In this document: positions 44,448 to 52,540 of the stretch, piece after piece
Position numbering within the stretch: position 1 is the first letter of the stretch
Layout: the number at the start of each line of letters is the position of its first letter
Origin: Toxonevra muliebris
Taxonomy: Eukaryota > Arthropoda > Insecta > Diptera > Pallopteridae
Assembly: GCA_963691655.1 (NCBI GenBank)
Contig: OY829328.1
Location: forward strand, 29,717,890-29,781,889
Length of the DNA stretch: 64,000 nucleotides
Direction of reading: 5' to 3'
Program-made: the position numbers and the translations under genes
Notes under the pieces: model-generated
What the model was told of the DNA's origin: nothing
Seen by the model: the letters and a program-made list of their open reading frames with translations, nothing else
Databases searched by the model: none

Positions 44448-46490
44448 ATGTTAAATAACCGAAAGGAAAAAAACAAGGATGTGGAGGATGCACCTAGTGC
44501 ATCGACAGTCTGTAGTGCTGACGGGCATACAGCTGTCCCAATTTCCATGTCTACCGGCTTGGTAGACATGCCTTCGGGCGCTTTGGCTTCTGGGCCTCTG
44601 GCTCCCAACCCCACTAGCAGTGATGTTGGTCCGGCTACTGGGGTCTCGGATAGGCCACCAACACCTATCCCTGGTGTGCTTTCGTCCACACTTATCGGCG
44701 CCAGGGAGGGGGTCGTATCCGAGGAAGACTCCTCGGATATCGACTCCCTCTGTGGCACGGTAGTGCCGGACAATTTTAGTGTGTGCTCGGAGCAATCTGG
44801 GCTCACAGCTATTGGCGCAGAAGTTAACCAGATGACGCTAAACGCGGAGTCTGGTTTTGTCAAACTTACTTCTGCAGAGAAAAGGAGGTTCCGTTGGGCT
44901 ATGGACTGTGGTCTCTCCAGAGATAGGTCTCTGGAAATAGCCAAGAATCCCCTTCTCTCCCTTCCGGCTAAGCCGAAAAAAATCAAGCGTGTGCGCTCGT
45001 TGGAGCAATCACAGAGTCTCCCCGACTCCAAAAAGCCCAAGAACTTCCACACGGAACCAGCGAAAGCCACTTACAGCCAAGTGGTGAGTAGCGTTAGACT
45101 GGGCTTTGTTTCGAGCGACATGAATAATCGTCCTCTTACAGCTGAGCAAGTGGCTCTTGTGCAGGAGGCGATTATTGACGTGTCAATCGAGCTAGCTGGC
45201 AAAGACGTGCTCAAGCCACAATATGAGAACTGTCTGCCCAGAACGGGGTGGTTAGTTCTCACGTGCGTCGACCAGCCCTCGGCTGACTGGGTGCGTAGGC
45301 ACTTCAAAAAAATCAAAGACCATTCGGCCCTTGACATAGACCTTGTGGAGGAGGGTAACTTTCCCATGACTCATTTGATCCGGGGTTACTTTCCTCACAG
45401 CCTGTCGCTGACAAGTGAGAAGGTAGTGAGCACACTTGGTGCACTTAACCCCTTCTCAACTGAGCAGTGGAAGGTTGTTGAGCGACGCACGCAAGGTCCG
45501 CTTCTCCATCTAATTATGGTTATTGATGATGCGTCAATGACTAAATTGCTGGAGCTCAAGGGCAGGGTCTGCTACAGATTTGGGTTCATCAAATTGATGC
45601 TCAAACCTGTGGCCGCTGCTACCAAAAACGCTGGACCTGTATCTGAGGAGCAGGTCCCCTCTAACACTACCTCTACCAGTACGGTAGACAGCGGGGAAAA
45701 AGCGATGTTGTTGGACATGCTCCCGGCTTCTGCCGATTTGGTCGGTAGCAGGACCGACAACATGTCAACAGTGCCTCTAGACGCTGTAGAGCCTTCCACA
45801 AGTCGCGCCGCTGGGCAGACTAATGTAAGGACTCTTCGGCGGCTGAGGTCCACTGGTGATATTGCGACCGGTCCTGTTACTTGGGCCAGTATCGTCGGGG
45901 CGTCGGGTGCGCCAGGTAGCGGTTTTGTGGCGGAGAGTGATGTTGAGAGGCCCTCTACTGGTCGTGCCGCCGGGCTGACAACCAGAGGGCCCTCGCAGCA
46001 TCAGTCATCTGCTTCAGAGACCGCTTCCAGGTCGAAAAACAAACCCGCTGCCTCCGTTTCAGTGAGGGCTATGAGCACCGTGGGGTCTTCTGCTGGTCGG
46101 GCTGTTGAGCCTACCAGTGGAAGGGCAGCGCGGCTCTCATTGCCACACGTAGAGGCAGTTACTGTGTCTTATGACACAACAGTCACAGAAGGGAACGTAG
46201 AGGCAATGGCTGCTGCAGGACCTTCTACCAGTCGTGCTGCAGGGTCGACTAGTAGTGGGGCCTCTCAGCAAACACTGTCTTCTGCGACTTCAGCAGTACT
46301 GCCAGGTGGAACTCCGCTGGCGGTTCTGCCCCACAATTCGCATTCTTCCGCTCGGGGAGGAATGCCACCCAACTCCCTTGGCAGGGCTGCAGCCCATGGC
46401 AGAGGAGGAAGAGGTGCTAGAGGCAGAGGACCTCGACGAGCTTTGGCTGGGAAGCTCGTCCAACGGTCTCTAGAACAGCAGAGACGATGA
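44448..46490 (+). CDS. LINE ORF1 (gag-like RNA-binding protein)
   Basis: 680-aa first ORF. Residues about 205-390 (from ATYSQVVSSVRLGF through RVCYRFGFIKLMLKP) form a compact region that resembles the DUF4780-type domain common in insect retroelement ORF1s. No CCHC zinc knuckle is seen. The C-terminal third is low-complexity Ser/Thr/Ala-rich, with a recurring PSTSRAAG/PSTGRAAG-type motif (four or more copies between about 445 and 610), and ends in an RGGRGARGRGPRR basic tail, a likely nucleic-acid binder. It would coat the element RNA. The ATG at 44448 follows the 5' leader. The stop overlaps the start of ORF2. Long antisense frames here are compositional shadows. Confidence 0.85.
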   Translation: MLNNRKEKNKDVEDAPSASTVCSADGHTAVPISMSTGLVDMPSGALASGPLAPNPTSSDVGPATGVSDRPPTPIPGVLSSTLIGAREGVVSEEDSSDIDSLCGTVVPDNFSVCSEQSGLTAIGAEVNQMTLNAESGFVKLTSAEKRRFRWAMDCGLSRDRSLEIAKNPLLSLPAKPKKIKRVRSLEQSQSLPDSKKPKNFHTEPAKATYSQVVSSVRLGFVSSDMNNRPLTAEQVALVQEAIIDVSIELAGKDVLKPQYENCLPRTGWLVLTCVDQPSADWVRRHFKKIKDHSALDIDLVEEGNFPMTHLIRGYFPHSLSLTSEKVVSTLGALNPFSTEQWKVVERRTQGPLLHLIMVIDDASMTKLLELKGRVCYRFGFIKLMLKPVAAATKNAGPVSEEQVPSNTTSTSTVDSGEKAMLLDMLPASADLVGSRTDNMSTVPLDAVEPSTSRAAGQTNVRTLRRLRSTGDIATGPVTWASIVGASGAPGSGFVAESDVERPSTGRAAGLTTRGPSQHQSSASETASRSKNKPAASVSVRAMSTVGSSAGRAVEPTSGRAARLSLPHVEAVTVSYDTTVTEGNVEAMAAAGPSTSRAAGSTSSGASQQTLSSATSAVLPGGTPLAVLPHNSHSSARGGMPPNSLGRAAAHGRGGRGARGRGPRRALAGKLVQRSLEQQRR

Positions 46491-49400
46491 GTGCCATCAA
46501 GGTACTCCAGGCGAACCTGCACCATGCCATAGGGGCATCGGCCACAGTATGCAGGCTTTTCGCTGAAAACAAATTCACCCTTGCGCTAATACAGGAGCCC
46601 TGGGTAAGCTGTGGTCAGGTCCGCGGACTCAATACGAATCATAGTAAGTTGCTTTACTTTCGTGGAGATGTTGTGCCAAGAGCGGCCATACTAATTGAAA
46701 AAAGTTTTAATTATCTCCCTCTTACTAATTTTATTTCCAGAGATCTCGTAGCCATACTGGTGGAGGTCCCCACTGCGAACGGAGTACAGGAGGTCGTGCT
46801 GGCGTCTGCATACTTTGCTGGGGACTTGCAACAAATCCCACCAATCGAGGTCCAGGATTTAATTAGTGACTGTCGGCAGTCCAATCGTCAATATGTTGTT
46901 GGCTGTGATGCTAATGCCCATCATACCATCTGGGGTAGTAGCAACATCAACGAACGAGGTGAGTGTCTTCTAAATTACTTAGTATCTAATAGTGTAGATA
47001 TTGTAAATAGGGGATGTAAGCCTACTTTCATTACTGCAGCCAGGGAAGAGGTGCTGGACCTCACCCTAGCCAGCAGGATATTGTCCGATTCTATTGTGAA
47101 TTGGAGAGTCTCAGATGAAGCGTCCCTGTCTGATCATCAACACATAGTTTTTGACATTCCAGGACGTACTGAGCTCCTTGCTAATGTAATTAATCCTAGA
47201 AGAACTAATTGGAGTCTGTTCCAAGCCATTGTGGGCACAAAGATAGATTCCATTGCTACCTCCATCAGCTCAGTCGATGAACTGGAAGAGGTAGCAACTC
47301 AGCTCAATAATGTGCTAATTTCTTCCTATCAAGACAGTAATTTCGTTCCTACAACTAAAATGGTGCGCAAGGTACCCTGGTGGAACAATCAGCTGTCAGA
47401 TATGCGCAAGCATGTCAGGAAGTTATTCAATAAATCAAAACGTACAAAGCAGTGGAATGAATATAGGGTTGCACTGACGGAGTACAATATAGAAATTAGG
47501 AAGTCAAAACGCGATTGCTGGAGAAGACACTGTGAGAGTATCTCCTCGCTGCCTGAGGCAGCACGTCTTCAAAGGGTTTTCGCCAAAGACTCTTCTAATG
47601 GGGTTGGTCTCCTCAAAAAGCATGATGGCACTTTTACTGCCAATCACCGCGAGACTCTGGAAACTTTACTTCATGTTCATTTTCCGGGGTCTTCTACGGA
47701 AGTTACTCCGTCCTCTCCTGAAGTACATGATCATAGGATCTGCTTCTCCAATAGGACGAAGAGCCTTTCAGGGGTCATTTTTGACCGGAATAAGGTTAAA
47801 TGGGCAGTGGCCTCTTTTAAACCTTATAAATCCCCAGGGGGTGACAGGATCTTTCCAGCAATGTTGCAGAACTGTCTGGAAACCATCCTTGACCACCTAG
47901 TTAAACTGTTTAGGGCAAGTTTCAATTGGGGATACATTCCAAGTTCTTGGAGGAAGGTGGTTGTCGTCTTCATTCCCAAACAAGGCAATAGGCCTCTGGA
48001 ACTCCCTAAATCTTACAGGCCTATAAGCCTCACGTCTTTCCTGCTTAAAACCATGGAAAAACTGCTTGATTTACACTTTAGAAGCAAACTTGCAAGCTCG
48101 ATACCTCTTCATCGAACGCAGTTTGCTTACATTAAGGGTAAATCGACCGAAGTCGCATTACATTGCCTTGTCAGTAAAATTGAAAAAACCTTTCGATCCA
48201 AAGAGATTGCGCTCTGTGCTTTCCTTGACATTGAGGGTGCCTTCGACAATACTGGATTCGGTTCTATTTCCAAAGCTTTGGAATGTAAGGGTATTGATTC
48301 CCAATCCATTGCCTGGGTGGATGCCATGCTGAGGAAGCGTGAAATCTCATCCACGCTAGGCAAAGCCACTGTGTGCACTAAGGCTGTAAAAGGCTGCCCA
48401 CAAGGCGGTGTTCTATCACCTCTGTTGTGGTCCTTAGTAATTGATGACCTTTTGACTAAACTAGATGAGTCTGGTTTTGAGGCCATCGGTTATGCGGATG
48501 ATTTGGTAATCATCGTCTCTGGAAAGTATGATTCAACCATCACGGAGGTGATGAAATCAGCTCTCCTATTGGTTTCAAATTGGTGCGCCGTAGAAGGCCT
48601 ATCAATCAATCCCAACAAAGCAGTTCTTGTTCCCTTTACTAAGAGATACAAACTGGACCTCGGTCCCATTTCCATACAAGACACTGTTATTGTGTACTCT
48701 GATGAGGTCAAATATTTAGGCATCACGCTTGACAAACGACTAAACTGGAACACTCACTTACACACTGTCCTCTTAAAAGCCACTAGGGCTTTCTGGGCCT
48801 GCAAAAGACTCTTTGGTAAAACATGGGGTCTTACTCCTAAGATGATCTTTTGGCTCTACACCATGATAGTTAGACCTGTCATAGCCTATGCGGCTCTAGT
48901 GTGGTGGCCCAAAGTCATGCAGGGCTCGGCCATCACCAAACTTAACAAGCTCCAAAGGCTTGCTTGCGTCTCCATAACTGGAGCTATGCGCACCTGTCCA
49001 ACTCCTGCCATTGAAGCGCTGATTGGCCTGGTGCCATTACACATTTTCATCAAGAAAACAGCTGCAAATACTGCTTTGCGGCTGCGTATATCGTCAAGCT
49101 TACTTGAAGGCAACTATGGTCACCTGAGCATTCTTCACGAAATCCCTAACACTCCCATATGTACTGTATCGGACTATATGGTTAGGGATCTATGTTTCGG
49201 TAGGAAATTCAACATCATTCTTCCTTCCAGGTCCGAATGGGATGGCCAATGTCCCGATTTCGGTCCCTTTGCTCTCAATTGGTATACAGACGGCTCGAAA
49301 ATGGACTGTGGTTCTGGTGCCGGAGTTGCTGGACCCAATACTAGAATCTCAATCCCTTTGGGTATTTGGCCCAGTGTCTTTCAAGCCGAAATATACGCAA

Positions 49401-50095
49401 TTGAGACCTGCGCTAATATAAACCTGTATAAAGGTCTTAAAGGCGCAAATATTGTAATTTTCTCAGATAGCCAGGCGGCTCTCTTAGCACTCTCTTCATG
49501 GAGTTTTTCATCTAAACTGGTGAAAGAGTGTTTTGATAGTCTCCAGCGCTTATCTACCCGTAACAAAGTTACGCTTTGTTGGGTACCCGGCCACCGTGAC
49601 ATTGCTGGTAATGAAGCCGCCGATGAACTGGCTAGGCAAGGTTCATCTACCAAGCACTTCGGCCCCGATCCGTTTTGCGGAATCGGCTGGGCCTCCACGA
49701 AATCTATCGTTGAGGAGTGGTCTAAGGCAAAATGGCTAGAGTATTGGAACTCCATCCCGGGTTTAAGACAGGCAAAAGCTCTTATCATTCCGCTTGCCCA
49801 AAATCAGCCCATTTCTTATTCCAAACCTGACCTTAGGCTATTGGTGGGCTACATGTCTGGACACCATGGGCTCAGATATCACCTAAGCAAAATAGGTCTG
49901 TCCAATGAGACAGAATGTCGTCTATGTATGGAAGATGACGAGACGACAGTTCACATTCTGTGTGAGTGTCCGGCCTTGGCTCGGCTCAGAGGAAGAATCT
50001 TTGATTATTCGTTTTTGACGGCTGATCACATGAAATCTTCTTCAACGAAAGATGTCTTGACTTTTATTAGGTCAGCCGAACGTCTTTTGTCATAA
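46487..50095 (+). CDS. LINE ORF2: endonuclease, reverse transcriptase, RNase H
   Basis: 1202-aa polyprotein. N-terminal APE-type endonuclease with QEPWV (about 36-40), GCDANAHH and SDHQHIVFDI; reverse transcriptase with PKSYRPISLTSFLLK, FLDIEGAFDN, GCPQGGVLSPLLW and catalytic YADD (669-672); thumb with YLGITLDKRLNW; RNase H with YTDGSK (933-938), FQAEIYAIE, FSDSQAAL and WVPGHRDIAGNEAADELA; C-terminal zinc-binding CRLCMEDDETTVHILCECP (about 1144-1162). All core catalytic residues appear present. It cuts the target DNA and primes reverse transcription there. The ATGA overlap with ORF1 suggests reinitiation or termination-coupled translation (inference). Confidence 0.93.
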   Translation: MSAIKVLQANLHHAIGASATVCRLFAENKFTLALIQEPWVSCGQVRGLNTNHSKLLYFRGDVVPRAAILIEKSFNYLPLTNFISRDLVAILVEVPTANGVQEVVLASAYFAGDLQQIPPIEVQDLISDCRQSNRQYVVGCDANAHHTIWGSSNINERGECLLNYLVSNSVDIVNRGCKPTFITAAREEVLDLTLASRILSDSIVNWRVSDEASLSDHQHIVFDIPGRTELLANVINPRRTNWSLFQAIVGTKIDSIATSISSVDELEEVATQLNNVLISSYQDSNFVPTTKMVRKVPWWNNQLSDMRKHVRKLFNKSKRTKQWNEYRVALTEYNIEIRKSKRDCWRRHCESISSLPEAARLQRVFAKDSSNGVGLLKKHDGTFTANHRETLETLLHVHFPGSSTEVTPSSPEVHDHRICFSNRTKSLSGVIFDRNKVKWAVASFKPYKSPGGDRIFPAMLQNCLETILDHLVKLFRASFNWGYIPSSWRKVVVVFIPKQGNRPLELPKSYRPISLTSFLLKTMEKLLDLHFRSKLASSIPLHRTQFAYIKGKSTEVALHCLVSKIEKTFRSKEIALCAFLDIEGAFDNTGFGSISKALECKGIDSQSIAWVDAMLRKREISSTLGKATVCTKAVKGCPQGGVLSPLLWSLVIDDLLTKLDESGFEAIGYADDLVIIVSGKYDSTITEVMKSALLLVSNWCAVEGLSINPNKAVLVPFTKRYKLDLGPISIQDTVIVYSDEVKYLGITLDKRLNWNTHLHTVLLKATRAFWACKRLFGKTWGLTPKMIFWLYTMIVRPVIAYAALVWWPKVMQGSAITKLNKLQRLACVSITGAMRTCPTPAIEALIGLVPLHIFIKKTAANTALRLRISSSLLEGNYGHLSILHEIPNTPICTVSDYMVRDLCFGRKFNIILPSRSEWDGQCPDFGPFALNWYTDGSKMDCGSGAGVAGPNTRISIPLGIWPSVFQAEIYAIETCANINLYKGLKGANIVIFSDSQAALLALSSWSFSSKLVKECFDSLQRLSTRNKVTLCWVPGHRDIAGNEAADELARQGSSTKHFGPDPFCGIGWASTKSIVEEWSKAKWLEYWNSIPGLRQAKALIIPLAQNQPISYSKPDLRLLVGYMSGHHGLRYHLSKIGLSNETECRLCMEDDETTVHILCECPALARLRGRIFDYSFLTADHMKSSSTKDVLTFIRSAERLLS

Positions 50096-50419
50096 AATGG
50101 GGAATGGCACAAAAGATCTTTTAGGTCGCAGTGCCTGCCTGGTTGGGCTCCTCTATTACTAATAATAATAATAAATAATGTTAAATCGTTGCAAAGAAAA
50201 AAACAACAGAGCAAATAAATTTTCCAGTCCGTCAGAATAGAATGAGTAAAGTAGATTGCTTTTTTGCTCAAATAAAGTAAGTAAGAATTATGGGTTTTTC
50301 GAGGTTATGGCAGAATCCTGATGTGATGGCTTTGAATAGGCTTCGGATTCGGATTTAGCGGCGCCAAAAATATAAGTCAGACCCCCAGATCAGAACTTTT
50401 TTTTTGTGTGGCTGTGTTA

Positions 50420-51539
50420 TGGAAGAATCGCCTGTTGAGCTGGATGGAGTTTCTAGGACCCATTTGTATTGTGTGACAAATTTACAGACAAATGGCGATA
50501 ACGATGTTTGTTTAGCCTTAAAGGATTACGATTATTAACCAAGAGGTGGTACCATATAAAAAAATTGTTGTGCCGTGTATGGAACACAAGCATTTTTCGC
50601 AGCATGCTTAGTTGAAAAAACTCTTAAAATCTGATATTTGAGCTCCATTTCCTGAGAACCTCTCAACTTCTGCCTTCTCAATTTGAAGCTTAAGCCTTGT
50701 AGTCGAGAACGAATTTCATCACGACAATACTTCAATCATATACGAACTTATACCTAACTTGATCTGTAACCGAGTTTTGTTCCTTTTATGTGTTTTCCTT
50801 AGAGTGCACCATAAGAGTGGTGCAATGAAAAATTTTTTTGAAGTCCATATACGCTATTCACATAGTCAAATAAAAATATTAAATATTATACTTTTGGAAT
50901 AATTCGTTTAAAATTTCAGATATATCGGATTCAAATGATGGAATAGTAATGAAAACTAAATTGAGCCAATGGACAAAATGCAGGTAATGGACTTAGCACA
51001 ACCTATGGACAAAGCTCAGTTAGGATACAAACTCAATAAAAGGATAAAACTCAGCCAATAGATACTCAGAAGGTGCACAAAACTCAGGCAATGGAGGAAA
51101 TGGGTAAAAACTCAAAAAATTGGTGAAACCTAAAAAGTGGACAAAACTGAACCAGTAAGCGTAAATCGGCAAAACTCAGCCAATGGTCAAAACTAGGAAA
51201 ATTAAACCAATGCACTTTAGGTTAAATGATCCGTTTTGTTGGTCAAAAGTCAAATTTTACATGTGTTGATATAAAAATTTTTGTGTTGTAATCAACAGAG
51301 AATACTTCAAATTGAATAACTGTGTATTTTGTTTTTGTAAAAAATAATTTACTGTTTTGCTGTAAGTGGTTAAATTTGGCTGCGTGTGTGTGAGTGTGAC
51401 TGCGAAAATTTTTATGAGTGCTGTTTTTTAAGCAAAGTTTTAGTGAGTTTTTTTTTAGTTTGAAAAAAAAATATCACAAAAGTTAAATATGCGACGAAAT
51501 ATTATTATAAAGTATTTAATGTTATGATTATAGAATATA
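50420..51539. other. Intergenic with a degenerate minisatellite
   Basis: From about 50960 to 51215 the sequence is a run of imperfect CAATGGACAAAACTCAG-like units (roughly 17-25 bp). No gene is seen. A 66-codon minus frame at 50535-50735 is unsupported. Confidence 0.5.
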
Positions 51540-51604
51540 TAGGTTAGGTTAGGTTGGAGTGGCTGTCGAGAGAAGACACACTTAGGACTGAACGACCCAT
51601 TGCA
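51540..51604 (-). repeat. tRNA-derived SINE, 3' fragment
   Basis: AGGTTAGGTTAGGTTGGAGTGGCTGTCGAG and following bases match the 3' end of the SINE at 37486, in the same orientation, and stop about 65 bp in. It is a 5'-truncated copy, as expected from LINE-style retrotransposition. Confidence 0.75.
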
Positions 51605-52153
51605 CTATGGGCCAGAAGGTAACTTTTTTTTGCCATAAAGTCAAAAACGGCATATATCTCGCTAAAACTTCGCTCACTCTCTTCTGATGTTATGCAGGTA
51701 ATTTAAAAACAAAACTAGATGTGATCACTGTACTGCCACGCCCATCTCCCATAGAACAAAAATAATTAAAATACTTAATTTTATGGGAATGATTATTTTC
51801 TAATAGAAATAATAAACCTTCTAGGGGGTATAAAAGATTGGGGTTTCAGATGTCAACCTTTTGTTATTTTTTTTTTTGTCGTTTTGTAGAAGAAGTCATA
51901 GTTTCTTTTATTACATATCTCAAATCTGGTTCATTTGAAGTTTGGGCTGGCATGGTATCGACATGGGCCAGTAACTGCGTGTTACTTTGTTGCTGTGAAG
52001 AAATTTCTGATTCAAGTTTTCTTTTTAACCGATCATTTGCTTCACTGTAATGGCGATGAGGTCTCTTCCATTCGCCGGTCTCATATATGCAAAAGTTTTG
52101 ATTGTCAATTCAACATTTCTGTCTATTAGAAGGAACACTATTAATTGATTATT
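51605..52153. other. Intergenic, no gene seen
   Basis: Overlapping plus-strand frames (51838-52129) show no family match. Confidence 0.4.
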
Positions 52154-52239
52154 AAGAGAGGTAGCAAAAAAAGGTAGTTAGAAAAATACAGGCGAGTTTC
52201 TAATTTTTTCTTACTACCTATTTTTTCTACCTCTCTCTT
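52154..52239. repeat. Long near-perfect hairpin
   Basis: The left arm AAGAGAGGTAG.AAAAAAAGGTAGT (52154-52187) pairs with the right arm at 52203-52239, with a loop of about 15 nt. The stem of about 35 bp has only a few mismatches. It could be a tiny foldback element or yield a hairpin RNA. No coding content. Confidence 0.6.
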
Positions 52240-52540
52240 TTAGACAGGCTCTCATGATTGCGTCCGTGTGAACAGCCACTGAGAAGGAAACACACACATC
52301 TTAAAATTTTACCAAAAACAGGGGTCCTTTCGAATAAAAAGAGCAGTAAGCGCCGACAATGGGATTCAAACATGGAAATCTGAGTTAGCACTCTGGGTAT
52401 AAGTAAATAAACATACAAACGAATAGTTTTGTAAAATAAAATATTGTATTTATTGCGATTTTCAGAATTAAACTTTGGGAGTAAATAGTAAAACTCTTTA
52501 TTTGGTATTGTATTTTAAACGATACAGTTCATGAATTTAA

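Larger units (their letters stand above)
44074..50175 (+). mobile_element. Full-length LINE (I/LOA-type non-LTR retrotransposon)
   Basis: About 6.1 kb, flanked by a perfect 16-bp target duplication TAATGTTAAATCGTTG (44058-44073 and 50176-50191). It has a roughly 370-nt leader, two intact ORFs overlapping by ATGA at 46487-46490, a short 3' UTR and a TAA/AAT-repeat tail (about 50156-50175) as in I-type LINEs. It is visibly more GC-rich than its surroundings. No stop or frameshift is seen, so it could be active. Encoded RNase H and endonuclease place it in the I/LOA assemblage (family knowledge). Confidence 0.9.
43064..50416. mobile_element. Inverted-repeat DNA element carrying a nested LINE
   Basis: The left arm (43064 to about 43205) and right arm (about 50275 to 50416) are inverted copies. 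Both begin CACAGCCACAC plus nine A, share a further identical block of about 20 nt (GATCTGGGGGTCTGAC core) and, after a diverged part, TTCTGCCATAACCT. A 3-bp TTA flanks both outer ends (43061-43063 and 50417-50419). Without the LINE (44074-50175) the element would be about 1.2 kb. No transposase is seen. CACTA-like elements have CAC ends and 3-bp duplications, but the assignment is only a suggestion. Confidence 0.6.

Noticed and set aside
44405..45070. 221-codon antisense gene
   Set aside because: Fully antisense to the LINE ORF1; a shadow of its GC-rich codon pattern. The same applies to other antisense frames within 44448-50095.
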